Source of the DNA: Paralactobacillus_A sp963926925
GTDB taxonomy: Bacteria; Bacillota; Bacilli; Lactobacillales; Lactobacillaceae
Direction of reading: 5' to 3'
DNA: 21,155 bases
Assembly (NCBI GenBank): GCA_963926925.1
Contig: CAWUZD010000001.1
Coordinates: 1 to 21,155, forward strand
Shown: positions 1 through 7,445 of the stretch, piece by piece
How the letters are laid out: every line of letters begins with the position of its first letter
Numbering within the stretch: position 1 is the stretch's first letter
Notes under the pieces: generated by a model
The model's database searches: none
What the model saw: only the letters and a program-made list of their open reading frames with translations
Told to the model about the DNA's origin: nothing
Position numbers and translations under genes: made by a program

Positions 1-25
1 GCTTCTTCTCCAAATAATCAATCAT
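1..25 (-). CDS. 5' end of an unidentified gene running off the left edge
   Basis: An ATG at 23-25 on the minus strand opens a frame reading M-I-D-Y-L-E-K-K to the window edge. It is preceded by a good Shine-Dalgarno sequence, AGAGGAA (complement of 31-37), about 5 bases before the ATG. A TATAAT hexamer (complement of 44-49) lies just upstream. Eight codons are too few to name a product. The start is supported only by the ribosome binding site and by its position beyond the terminator of the next gene. Confidence 0.5.
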
Positions 26-43
26 CGCTGTTCCTCTGTGTTT

Positions 44-49
44 ATTATA
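44..49 (-). promoter_or_regulatory. Candidate -10 box for the left-edge gene
   Basis: The complement reads TATAAT, 19 bases from the start codon at 25. The 5' leader would therefore be only about a dozen bases and would begin almost at the Shine-Dalgarno sequence. No good -35 is visible: a TTAACA lies 20 bases upstream, which is too far. It sits in the 120-base gap after the epimerase terminator, where a promoter is expected. Confidence 0.35.
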
Positions 50-91
50 TTAACAGCTTTGCCTTTTTATGTTAAGCAAAACGCTCATACT

Positions 92-122
92 AAAAATGTG
101 CCAAGTTAATTGGCACATTTTT
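92..122. terminator. Bidirectional intrinsic terminator after the epimerase gene
   Basis: A perfect 12-base inverted repeat has arms AAAAATGTGCCA and TGGCACATTTTT separated by 7 bases. The A and T runs form the outer part of the stem, so it can end transcription either way. It lies directly after the stop of the aldose 1-epimerase gene and overlaps its last bases, which fits ending the nag/epimerase transcript. Confidence 0.8.
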
Positions 123-1140
123 AATCATTATAACTTTTCATATTGGTAAACAATGTGACATTGATAAGCACGATTTGGTGGTAACACAATGTCACCAAAG
201 CCATCATGATTGCATCAGGTAATGTCTGTGCTTCTAGGGCAACAGCATTAAACTGGTGTTGTGCTTGTGCATGACCATCAAGTGGGTTAGCGGTAAAGAC
301 TACTAAGCCATTACGATCAGAGTAAATTTTAACGCGCCGTTCAGCTGTGCTTAAAACTGCTACTGGTTTAGTTAAGCTTGGTGTAACTTGGAAAACATCA
401 TCAAATGGAATTTGTGCCGTTTGATCATGCAAAGCTTGTAAAGCATCACCAAGCAAAACACCCTTACGGAAATCAAATGGTGTATCAGTAACATCATTCA
501 AAGCACCAGTCGGAATTTTATCCTCACGCAAAGCTGTCCGGTATTGACTATTAATTTGTAGTTTTTGACCATCTAAATTGGTTTGATCACCAATATTAAA
601 ATAAGTATGTACCGTTGGATTAAATAAAGTAGCTTGGTCACTTACCGCCCGCCACTTAATAAACAAACGGTCATTATTATCTAAACAATAGGTCATAGTA
701 ACATCGACATGCCCCGGAAAACCAATGTCAGCTGGATTAAAATGATGGTTTAACACAACCTCCATCTTATCGTCATTAATGTTAATATGACCATCCCAAT
801 TAATATCACTAAAGCCATGATAACCACTATGTAACAAGTTACCATTATCATTTGGTTGTAACTGATAATGATGGCCATTGATATCAAAAGCAGCGCGATC
901 AATGCGGCCTGCTACTGGTCCAACAGCTTTACATAATTTCCAATGATCATCAAGATATCCTTCAACGCTTGGATAACTAATGATTAATGGTTGTTCATGT
1001 CCATTTTCAGTAACACTAAAATGTTGTAATGACGCACCCCAACTCAAAACGTCAACTTTTGTTTGATGGTCATTAATCAATGTAAATTGCTTAATATCAT
1101 GTCCGCAAATAGTTGCAACGATTTTTTCATCTAGCTTCAT
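121..1140 (-). CDS. Aldose 1-epimerase family protein with frameshifted C-terminus
   Basis: This is a galactose mutarotase-like protein that would interconvert alpha and beta anomers of a free or modified sugar in the cytoplasm. The 339-residue frame has the family marks in order: HSGYHGF (around residue 82), the catalytic-type histidine H178 in NPTVHTYFN, FDDVFQV, and the catalytic-type glutamate E303 in ALEAQTLPDAI. After about residue 309 the reading frame becomes nonsense. The adjacent frame continues as HDGFGDIVLPPNRAYQC and ends YQYEKL, stopping at 128-130, which is the expected family ending. The original gene therefore ended at 128, and a net one-frame shift near 203-213 gave the present tail. 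The catalytic residues lie before the shift, so activity may survive. It is the last gene after nagA and the B3/B4 gene, 82 bases downstream of the latter. The substrate is not determinable. Confidence 0.85.
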   Translation of the reverse strand: MKLDEKIVATICGHDIKQFTLINDHQTKVDVLSWGASLQHFSVTENGHEQPLIISYPSVEGYLDDHWKLCKAVGPVAGRIDRAAFDINGHHYQLQPNDNGNLLHSGYHGFSDINWDGHININDDKMEVVLNHHFNPADIGFPGHVDVTMTYCLDNNDRLFIKWRAVSDQATLFNPTVHTYFNIGDQTNLDGQKLQINSQYRTALREDKIPTGALNDVTDTPFDFRKGVLLGDALQALHDQTAQIPFDDVFQVTPSLTKPVAVLSTAERRVKIYSDRNGLVVFTANPLDGHAQAQHQFNAVALEAQTLPDAIMMALVTLCYHQIVLINVTLFTNMKSYND

Positions 1141-1191
1141 CTAAACATCTCTTTCACTTGATTTGCCCTTACTTGGTGAATATATAGTTAT

Positions 1192-1197
1192 ATTATA
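1192..1197 (-). promoter_or_regulatory. Candidate -10 box upstream of the epimerase gene
   Basis: The complement reads a perfect TATAAT, about 52 bases before the epimerase start, in the 82-base gap after the B3/B4 gene. A TTTTAA hexamer at -35 spacing is weak. The site would let the epimerase be transcribed independently of the nag genes, although readthrough from upstream is not blocked by any terminator in the gap. Confidence 0.35.
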
Positions 1198-1222
1198 AAT
1201 GCTCATTTACAATATTAAAACA

Positions 1223-1939
1223 CTAATAATCTAATTCAGCACTCGGATTATTATGATTAATAACAAATGGTTGTGCGGTAACTTTGAAGTAGTTTGCAAG
1301 CCGTTGTTTTAAGACTTGTGTGCCTGCTTCAGCCCGTTGGCGTTGTTCATTATTAATTGATTCAATTACCAAAACTGCGTCAGTAGTATCAGGTGTTAGC
1401 ATCGTCCGTTGGGCTTCACGCCAGTTAAAGCAACGGCAAATCGCACCATCATCATCCATGTAGCATACTTCACCTGGTAAAGCTGGTTCATCTTCATCAG
1501 CTCCCAATGGCCAGAATGATTCGCCACCTTTAGCGATGCCTAGGTGCATGTCACCGACAATTTTGGCCAAGTTTTCGCCCCCAGCAGGCACGCCAAATTC
1601 CAATGAAATACTGTTATAAATATCAACTAACGGATTAATTGGTGTAAAAACGTGGCCCTGACTAACCCGCTTCAATAAAGCTTCAATTGATGAGCGTGCG
1701 CCTTTCTTAGTTTTAAATTGCCGGTAGGCTTGCCGCCATTGGTCAACCACGGGATTAAGCCGAAAAGTATCATTAGTCAAAAACTTATGAGCAGCAGTCG
1801 TTGCATCAGCTAATAATTTAGTAAAGTAAGCTTCACTAGCATCAGTACTATGATTATCAATGCCATGCACTGTTAGTAAATTAAGTTGTAATTCAGGAAA
1901 AAGTTCAAAAACCGGTTCATCAACGATTACTTTTTTCAT
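1223..1939 (-). CDS. Stand-alone B3/B4 tRNA-binding domain protein (PheT-like)
   Basis: This 238-residue protein resembles the B3/B4 module of the phenylalanyl-tRNA synthetase beta subunit, which in PheT holds the editing site against mischarged Tyr-tRNA(Phe). Visible marks are the run R-Q-F-K-T-K-K-G-A-R-S-S-I-E-A-L-L (around residues 80-95), the segment FTPINPLVDIYNSISLEFG, PAGGENL, and the later GEVCYMDDDGAICRCFNWRE. No catalytic synthetase core is present. The start chosen is the ATG at 1937-1939, preceded by GGAGGA at 7-base spacing. A longer frame starting at 1978 would run into nagA and lacks a ribosome binding site. It begins 13 bases after the nagA stop, so the two are co-transcribed. 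Such free domains have been proposed to act in trans on mischarged tRNA. That role here is inference, and the link to amino-sugar metabolism is unexplained. Confidence 0.8.
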   Translation of the reverse strand: MKKVIVDEPVFELFPELQLNLLTVHGIDNHSTDASEAYFTKLLADATTAAHKFLTNDTFRLNPVVDQWRQAYRQFKTKKGARSSIEALLKRVSQGHVFTPINPLVDIYNSISLEFGVPAGGENLAKIVGDMHLGIAKGGESFWPLGADEDEPALPGEVCYMDDDGAICRCFNWREAQRTMLTPDTTDAVLVIESINNEQRQRAEAGTQVLKQRLANYFKVTAQPFVINHNNPSAELDY

Positions 1940-1952
1940 TTTGTGTCCTCCA

Positions 1953-3107
1953 TTAGGCTTGATAGCGTAAAACACCATCTAAGTATGTAGCGATTAATGA
2001 CATATCAGGCTGCAACACAATAAAATCAGCAGCCCGACCTGGTAAAATCATCCCACATTTATCAGTAATTTTAACACTTTTGGCCGGAACATAACTAGCC
2101 ATCATGATTGCATCTTGTGGCGTTACTAGGTTCCATTTCACCACGTTTTTCACCGCGTCTTTTAGTTGTAAAATACTACCAGCCAAGTTATTACCATGTT
2201 TAAGCCGTGCCATGCCATCTTTAACATAAACCGGTAATTCTCCTAATAAATAATCACCATCGGACATCATCCCCGCTCGCATACAATCAGTTACAAGCAT
2301 CACATGTTCTGGCGTTTTGGCATTAATTAAAACTTGAACGGCTGCTGGCGCATTATGATGACCATCACAAATAATTTCATCATCGACTAAGGCAGTACTT
2401 AACGCTGCACCGACCATTCCCGGTTGCCGATGTGCAAATTCAGGCATGCCATTAAAAGTATGGGTAAACACACTCGCCCCAGCATTCACACAAGCCATGG
2501 CTTGTTCATAAGTTGCACTACTATGCCCAAGCGCTACAGTAACGCCACTAGCAATAGCTTGCTTAGTAAATGCAACGGCATGGTGACGTTCTGGCGCAAT
2601 TGCGATTTTCTTAATTAAGCCGTGCGCGCTAGTTTGCCATTGTTGAAATTCATCCCAATCAGGGTCACGTAAGTATTGCGGGTCCTGTGCTCCTTTATGC
2701 TCAGCGGTAAAGTATGGGCCTTCAAGATGAATGCCCTGCACTTTCGCACCCGCTAAGTCAGCACGATGCTGCGCAATTAACTGACAAACCGCATTAATTT
2801 GCGCAAATGATGCGGTTAATGTTGTAGGAAGCCATGAAGTAACACCAGCTTTTAATAAGCCCTGAGCCATGGCTTGCAAACCAGCTAAATCATTATCCAT
2901 GACATCATGCCCTAATAAACCATGGATATGCGTATCAACTAAACCGGGCGCAATCCAATTATTACCATAATCAACAACTTTACCAGTTGGTTGCCAGTCA
3001 TTAGGATGATAGTCGCCAAAACGACCGTCATTAGTAATTGTTAAGTAACCGTTATTAACCACTTGTCGTGGTAAAAAGAACTTCCCAGCGTGTAAATAAT
3101 AAGTCAT
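1953..3107 (-). CDS. nagA: N-acetylglucosamine-6-phosphate deacetylase
   Basis: NagA removes acetate from GlcNAc-6-phosphate to give glucosamine-6-phosphate, feeding glycolysis through NagB or recycling into wall precursors. The 384-residue length is normal for the family. Amidohydrolase-fold marks are the metal-site motif H60-I-H62 in DTHIHGLLGHD, E129 in GIHLEGPYF, the histidine of ALGHSSATY, the histidine of FTHTFNGMP, the substrate segment CDGHHNAP, and the catalytic-type D274 in LVTDCMRAG. The start is at 3105-3107 with AAGGAGC just before it, and this ribosome binding site overlaps the end of the regulator gene. The order regulator-nagA resembles the nagR/nagA pairing of other Firmicutes. 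nagB is not present in the window. Confidence 0.95.
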   Translation of the reverse strand: MTYYLHAGKFFLPRQVVNNGYLTITNDGRFGDYHPNDWQPTGKVVDYGNNWIAPGLVDTHIHGLLGHDVMDNDLAGLQAMAQGLLKAGVTSWLPTTLTASFAQINAVCQLIAQHRADLAGAKVQGIHLEGPYFTAEHKGAQDPQYLRDPDWDEFQQWQTSAHGLIKKIAIAPERHHAVAFTKQAIASGVTVALGHSSATYEQAMACVNAGASVFTHTFNGMPEFAHRQPGMVGAALSTALVDDEIICDGHHNAPAAVQVLINAKTPEHVMLVTDCMRAGMMSDGDYLLGELPVYVKDGMARLKHGNNLAGSILQLKDAVKNVVKWNLVTPQDAIMMASYVPAKSVKITDKCGMILPGRAADFIVLQPDMSLIATYLDGVLRYQA

Positions 3108-3119
3108 CTATTGCTCCTT

Positions 3120-3848
3120 TTAGTAATCATAGTGATCATGATGCAAGTGCAAAATAAAGTGATCACCACGGGTATAACCATTGGTAAACATAATAATTCG
3201 TTTGTGAGTGTCATAAGTTTTCCGAAAGAAGTGCAATGCTAATGAGTAATTAGCAACCTTCAAATCACGTGCGCTGTTATTTCTAACTAACGCCGCATTC
3301 ACTTCATCATCAATACTATCAACTTGAATACCATATTGTTCTCTTAAAAGATGATATAAAGAAACGTCATTTAATGATTGTGCATTTAAATTAGGAACCG
3401 TTGCTTGTTGAAAGATATTCCATTCCACAATCATGGGGGTATCATTCGCATACCGAATGCGTTTTATCTTATATAAAGGAGTACCGACTTCAACGCCCAT
3501 TTGTTGTGACAAGTAACGATTAGCAGTAATATCATGAAAATAAATAACCTGCACATGTGGTACTTTATGTGATTTGCGTACCTGTTTACTCCAACTCGTT
3601 GCACTAAAATCATACGTGTGGCGTTGTTCATCACTCACATAAAGACTGTTATTCTTCCGGTAAAGATAACCTAATGATTCTAATTCATCTAACGCCTGCC
3701 GAATTGTACTTCGACTAACGTGGTATTTTTCGGCTAATAGTCTTTCCGAATTCATCTTGTCACCAGGTTGCATAAATAACGCAATTTGGTCCTGCATCTG
3801 GGAAACAACCTGATCATATAGTGTTTGTTGATTATCGTAATCTTCCAT
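3120..3848 (-). CDS. GntR/HutC-family regulator, probable amino-sugar repressor
   Basis: This 242-residue transcription factor has an N-terminal winged helix-turn-helix (about residues 10-72, with the helix segment LLAEKYHVSRSTIRQALDEL) and a C-terminal UTRA-type ligand domain (about residues 90-235, containing VGTPLYKIKRIRYANDTPM). This is the layout of NagR/YvoA, which senses glucosamine-6-P or GlcNAc-6-P. The first gene of the cluster, it ends 12 bases before nagA, so it probably controls its own operon and nagA. The start at 3848 is preceded by GGAAAG at 5-base spacing. No NagR-type operator (GGTATAGACC-like) was seen upstream, so the effector and target assignment rest on family and neighbourhood. 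Confidence 0.85.
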   Translation of the reverse strand: MEDYDNQQTLYDQVVSQMQDQIALFMQPGDKMNSERLLAEKYHVSRSTIRQALDELESLGYLYRKNNSLYVSDEQRHTYDFSATSWSKQVRKSHKVPHVQVIYFHDITANRYLSQQMGVEVGTPLYKIKRIRYANDTPMIVEWNIFQQATVPNLNAQSLNDVSLYHLLREQYGIQVDSIDDEVNAALVRNNSARDLKVANYSLALHFFRKTYDTHKRIIMFTNGYTRGDHFILHLHHDHYDY

Positions 3849-3876
3849 AGTATCTTTCCAACCTTACCCATCAAAT

Positions 3877-3910
3877 AAAAAAGCCTGTAACTTTTTAAAA
3901 GTCACAAGCT
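3877..3910 (-). terminator. Intrinsic terminator after the racemase gene
   Basis: On the minus strand, arms AGCTTGTGACTTTT and AAAAGTTACAGGCT form a 14-bp stem with two G-U pairs and a minimal loop, followed by six T. It lies about 58 bases after the racemase stop and ends only about 29 bases before the start of the GntR-type gene, so it also occupies the space where that gene's promoter would normally be. Confidence 0.8.
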
Positions 3911-3967
3911 ATTTATCAAAACAAAATAGTTTAACTTTGAACTTGTTGTGTCACGAATTGGTTGTTT

Positions 3968-4717
3968 TTATTTCAACATTTCTTTTACTAAACTTTGTGC
4001 ATTTTCTTTATCATTGCGAAAAGCTTGTGCTAATTCAATTGATTTATCGACCAAAACTGATTGCGCATCAATGACATTATAAGGATGATTTGGTGCTTTT
4101 TCTTGGGCTAATGATAATTCCGTACAACCTAAAACAATCACGTTGCATTCATACTTATCATGCATAATTTGTAAAATTTCATGGTATAACTCAGCATTCA
4201 CAATGCCTTTTTCCTTAATGCAGCCATAAATTAAACGCATTACCATTGATTTGACATGTTCATCACCAGTTACCAATTCACCGCCAATGCGTTGAATTTC
4301 ATGATCATAAACCCCATCAGCCAATGTACCCGCCGTTGCGATTAAACCAATCCGCTTTTCATGTGGATATTTGTGAGCCAATTCTTTAATAGCCAACCGT
4401 GGCATATGCAAAATTGGTACCATCGTGGCTGCCTGCAAATCATCATAGAAATAATGGGCGGTATTGCAAGCAATCGCCATAAAGTTCGGTTGTAATGAAC
4501 TTTGTTGTTTAACATCTTCTAATAAGTCAGGGAAGAAGTTAGGTTGATTATGATCAAGAATATAGGCAGTCCGGTCAGGAATCGTTGCGTGGTTCACAAT
4601 GATATAGTCTAAATAATCTTGATCTTTATCAGCCGGTGTCCGTTTATTTAATAAACGCACATAACTTTCCGTAGCTTCTGTACCCATGCCACCAAGTACT
4701 GTGAAAAAGTTTTTCAT
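3968..4717 (-). CDS. Aspartate/glutamate racemase family protein
   Basis: This 249-residue cofactor-independent amino-acid racemase would interconvert L and D forms, most likely of aspartate. The two catalytic cysteines of the family are present in their standard settings: C84 in ACNTAHYF and C198 in LGCTELSLA. The N-terminal GGMGTEATESYVRLLN is the usual opening of the aspartate racemase (RacX/YgeA-like) branch rather than of MurI. The start at 4717 is preceded by AGAGGTAAC, 19 bases after the murE stop, so it is translated from the murE transcript. Downstream is a clear terminator. Several lactic acid bacteria put D-Asp or D-Asn in the peptidoglycan cross-bridge. The co-transcription with murE fits such a supply role, but the substrate is inference. 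Confidence 0.88.
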   Translation of the reverse strand: MKNFFTVLGGMGTEATESYVRLLNKRTPADKDQDYLDYIIVNHATIPDRTAYILDHNQPNFFPDLLEDVKQQSSLQPNFMAIACNTAHYFYDDLQAATMVPILHMPRLAIKELAHKYPHEKRIGLIATAGTLADGVYDHEIQRIGGELVTGDEHVKSMVMRLIYGCIKEKGIVNAELYHEILQIMHDKYECNVIVLGCTELSLAQEKAPNHPYNVIDAQSVLVDKSIELAQAFRNDKENAQSLVKEMLK

Positions 4718-4736
4718 TATTTGTTACCTCTTTCAA

Positions 4737-6290
4737 CTATTCATCAGCTAAGTTAGCTGCAATGTCCTTGATAATAACCATGTCAGTTGGATATGGTGTA
4801 TCAATACCACGAATCTTTTGATATGGATCAGCACCCTTACCAGCAACGACTACAATATCGCCTGGTTTGCTTTCAAGAATAGCATCATGAATTGCTTGGG
4901 CCCGATCGAGTTCAATTTTAACGTTAACCTTATTGTGATCAATGCCGGCATCAATTTGACGAGCAATATCACCAGGATCTTCAAAACCAGGGTCATCCGT
5001 TGTTAAGAAGGCGTCAGTAGCGTATTCAGTTAAGGCCTTGGCAAAACCAGCCCGCCGTGATTCACCCTTATCACCAGTTGAACCAACGACCACAATTAAA
5101 CGAGGGTTATTATATTCACGCTTTAAGAAGCTTAATAAAACCTTCATGCTAGCATAATTATGGGCATAATCAACATAAACACGACCATGACCAGGAACAT
5201 TTGTTGATTCCATCCGGCCAGGAACTTTAATATTGCGAATTTGTTGAGCAGCAATATCATGACCCACACCAGCTAAACCACTGGCAATAATAGCAGCAGT
5301 AGCATTACTTTCATTAAAGTCACCAATTAAGTTAATTTGGTAATCACCAGCAATTGGTAATTGTTGGGCCTTTGGTGTTTCCGTAGTAATCGTAAAGTTG
5401 CTAGTAATTAAGTCAGCTTCATTACTCTTAAAGTGGAAATCAATCTTAATATCATCTCGTTTTGGTTGAAATTCTTCACGGGCATATAAGTAAATACTAT
5501 CAGGATTAGTAGTTGTCGTTGCTGCTGCATAAACTTCATCAAAATGATCAGTTTCAGCATTGATAACGCACTTACGTGAGTTAGCTAATAATTGTAACTT
5601 GCAATGCAAGTAATTAGCAAAGTTAGGATGTTCATTAACACCAATGTGATCAGGTGTAATGTTAAGGAAGAAGCCAACATCATAAGTTAAGCCAAATACC
5701 CGGTTCCGTAAGTAAGCTTGTGAAGATACTTCCATTACTAAGTGTGTCATGCCATTATCAACGGCTTCACGCATATCATGGAATAAATCAAGACTTTCAG
5801 GTGTAGTTAAGTTAGACTTAAACCGTTGTTGTGGTTTAGGACCAACCACCCGGTCAATTGTGGAGAATAAGGCGGTGCGGTCATCATCAGCACCGTCCAA
5901 AATTCCCTTAGTGAAGTAAGATGAGGTTGTTTTCCCTTTGGTACCTGTATAAGCAATAATAAATAGATCATCTTGTGGATAGTTATAAAAAGCAGCTGAT
6001 AAAATTGCCATTGCTTTTTGCACATTTACCACAATTAACGCATTCATGCCATTACCTTCAACATAAGGCTTTTCAGCAACATAGGTAATCGCACCATTTT
6101 CCTTTGCCATTGTTAAATATACGGAACGGAAATTATCACCCTTGCAAAAGAAGAGGCCATTTTTACCAATTTTGCGTGAATCATACGCAATATCGGTCAT
6201 TTCCATGTTTAATTTATCTTGAATGGCATTACTTTTTAACAAATGATGTTCTTTTAGTAATAAAATACATGCATTTAATGTTAAACCCAT
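4737..6290 (-). CDS. murE: UDP-MurNAc-tripeptide ligase, L-lysine type
   Basis: MurE is the cytoplasmic Mur ligase that adds the third stem-peptide residue to UDP-MurNAc-L-Ala-D-Glu using ATP. The protein is 517 residues. It has the ATP loop TGTKGKTTS (K120), the metal/UDP segment LVMEVSSQAYLRNR, ITPDHIGVNEHPNF, VDYAHNYASMK, and the C-terminal specificity loop DDPGFEDP (residues 432-439). Diaminopimelate enzymes carry Arg at the fourth position of this loop (DNPR). Gly here points to lysine. The start chosen is the ATG at 6288-6290, preceded by AGGAAAGGA at 9-base spacing. An upstream TTG start at 6311 would place the ribosome binding site inside the gene. It is followed after 19 bases by the racemase gene and preceded by its own promoter. 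Confidence 0.94.
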   Translation of the reverse strand: MGLTLNACILLLKEHHLLKSNAIQDKLNMEMTDIAYDSRKIGKNGLFFCKGDNFRSVYLTMAKENGAITYVAEKPYVEGNGMNALIVVNVQKAMAILSAAFYNYPQDDLFIIAYTGTKGKTTSSYFTKGILDGADDDRTALFSTIDRVVGPKPQQRFKSNLTTPESLDLFHDMREAVDNGMTHLVMEVSSQAYLRNRVFGLTYDVGFFLNITPDHIGVNEHPNFANYLHCKLQLLANSRKCVINAETDHFDEVYAAATTTTNPDSIYLYAREEFQPKRDDIKIDFHFKSNEADLITSNFTITTETPKAQQLPIAGDYQINLIGDFNESNATAAIIASGLAGVGHDIAAQQIRNIKVPGRMESTNVPGHGRVYVDYAHNYASMKVLLSFLKREYNNPRLIVVVGSTGDKGESRRAGFAKALTEYATDAFLTTDDPGFEDPGDIARQIDAGIDHNKVNVKIELDRAQAIHDAILESKPGDIVVVAGKGADPYQKIRGIDTPYPTDMVIIKDIAANLADE

Positions 6291-6321
6291 TAATGAACAT
6301 CCTTTCCTCAAATTTATGTAT

Positions 6322-6327
6322 ATTATA
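6322..6327 (-). promoter_or_regulatory. Extended -10 promoter of murE
   Basis: The complement reads TATGCTATAAT, a perfect -10 preceded by the extended TGn motif, about 32 bases upstream of the chosen murE start. The -35 region (TTCTTT at 18-base spacing) is weak and falls in the A/T tail of the prs terminator. An extended -10 can compensate for a poor -35. Confidence 0.6.
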
Positions 6328-6343
6328 GCATATTGCCCATAAC

Positions 6344-6372
6344 AAAAAGAACTTGCATTATAAGCAAGTTCT
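6344..6372 (-). terminator. Intrinsic terminator of prs
   Basis: On the minus strand AGAACTTGC and GCAAGTTCT form a perfect 9-bp stem with a 7-base loop, followed by TTTTTG. It starts 11 bases after the prs stop codon and separates prs from murE. Confidence 0.85.
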
Positions 6373-6382
6373 TCTAATTTAA

Positions 6383-7348
6383 TTAATTTTGATAAAATTT
6401 TTCGATTTCTTGTTCTTCAGCGGTAAAAATGGAACCAACTGATTTATTATCGTGAATATTGCTAATTGCTTTACCAATTAGTGGACCAACACTAATTTGA
6501 ATTAACTTATCAACTTGATTTTCAGGAGCAATCTTAATGGAATCCGTAATTACCACTCGTTTAATTGCAGGAATGGTTAATTTATCAACAATGCCTTCTG
6601 AGAAAACCGCATGGGTTGCTGCGACAGAAATTTCACGAGCACCGTGTGCTTTCAAAACTTCAGCGGTTGCACTCATCCGTTTACCAGTATCAATCATATC
6701 ATCGATAATGATAGCATTTTGATCCTTAACATCGCCGATAACGTCCATTTCACCATCAATGTAATCAGTAATAGCAATTGGTAAATGCAACATTTCAGCT
6801 AATTTACGGGCATCCTTAACACTAGTATGATCAGGAGAAACCACCACGGTATTTTCAATCAAGTGATTTTCCAAAAAGTACCGTGCTAATAATGGCATAG
6901 CGCGTAAATTATCAACCGGAATATCAAAGAAACCTTCAATTTGGGCAGCGTGCAAATCAAGGGTAACCACACGAGCTGCGCCATCCATTTCAATCATATT
7001 CGCAATCATCTTTGCAGTAATTGGTTCACGAGAACGGTTCTTATGATCAGCCCGCGCATAACCGAAGTATGGTAAAACAACGGTAATTGATGCAGCACTA
7101 GCACGCCGGAGGGCATCAATCATAATCATTAATTCCATGAAGTTTTCATTAACAGGGCGTGAGCCAGATTGAATGACATAAACATCTGCGCCCCGGACAC
7201 TTTCATTAATTTCAATTTGAATTTCGCCATCAGCAAAGTGATTAACACCAACATTACTTAACGGAATTCCTACGGTTTGAGCAATTTTTTCAGCTAATGG
7301 CCGGTTACTATTTAAACTGAAAATTTTCATTTCACGTTCTGCTACCAT
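6383..7348 (-). CDS. prs: Ribose-phosphate pyrophosphokinase (PRPP synthetase)
   Basis: Prs transfers pyrophosphate from ATP to ribose-5-phosphate to make PRPP for purine, pyrimidine, NAD, His and Trp synthesis. The 321-residue length is normal. Typical class I marks are FSLNSNRPLAEKIA near the N-terminus, GVNHFADGEI, the flexible-loop region YFGYARADHKNRSREPI, the histidine of LDLHAAQIEGFF, VVSPDHTSVKDARKLA, and the PRPP-binding loop IIIDDMIDTGKR. The start at 7348 follows GAAGGAGATG at ideal spacing. A second in-frame ATG at codon 7 (MKIFSLN) has no such site. It is a single-gene unit bounded by its own promoter and terminator. Confidence 0.96.
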   Translation of the reverse strand: MVAEREMKIFSLNSNRPLAEKIAQTVGIPLSNVGVNHFADGEIQIEINESVRGADVYVIQSGSRPVNENFMELMIMIDALRRASAASITVVLPYFGYARADHKNRSREPITAKMIANMIEMDGAARVVTLDLHAAQIEGFFDIPVDNLRAMPLLARYFLENHLIENTVVVSPDHTSVKDARKLAEMLHLPIAITDYIDGEMDVIGDVKDQNAIIIDDMIDTGKRMSATAEVLKAHGAREISVAATHAVFSEGIVDKLTIPAIKRVVITDSIKIAPENQVDKLIQISVGPLIGKAISNIHDNKSVGSIFTAEEQEIEKFYQN

Positions 7349-7375
7349 TTAAACATCTCCTTCATAATCATGCTA

Positions 7376-7381
7376 ATTATA
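7376..7381 (-). promoter_or_regulatory. Candidate -10 box of prs
   Basis: The complement reads TATAAT, about 28 bases upstream of the prs start codon. The -35 hexamer at 17-base spacing is TAGCAT, a poor match. Another TATAAT (7395-7400) points the opposite way only 13 bases further upstream. Confidence 0.5.
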
Positions 7382-7394
7382 ACGAATTGAGCTT

Positions 7395-7400
7395 TATAAT
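7395..7400 (+). promoter_or_regulatory. Candidate -10 box of the phosphatase-greA-hydrolase unit
   Basis: A perfect TATAAT lies 46 bases before the phosphatase start. No recognisable -35 is present at 16-18 bases upstream (GCTAAT). This -10 and that of prs are back to back, so the two divergent promoters must share the same stretch of DNA. Confidence 0.45.
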
Positions 7401-7445
7401 GCTAGTAAGTTTTAAAATGAGTAAAATAATACTGAGGAAAAAAAT

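Noticed and set aside
1940..1978. Longer N-terminus for the B3/B4 protein
   Set aside because: It would overlap the nagA end and has no ribosome binding site. GGAGGA sits at correct spacing for the ATG at 1937-1939.
3120..3848. NagR-type operator near the regulator gene
   Set aside because: I looked for a GGTATAGACC-like palindrome in 3849-3967 and upstream of nagA and found none. The CTATTT/AAATAG pair at about 3909-3930 is too short and A/T-rich to call.
6291..6311. TTG start for murE seven codons upstream
   Set aside because: The Shine-Dalgarno sequence AGGAAAGGA would be inside the coding region. The ATG at 6288-6290 fits both it and the family N-terminus.
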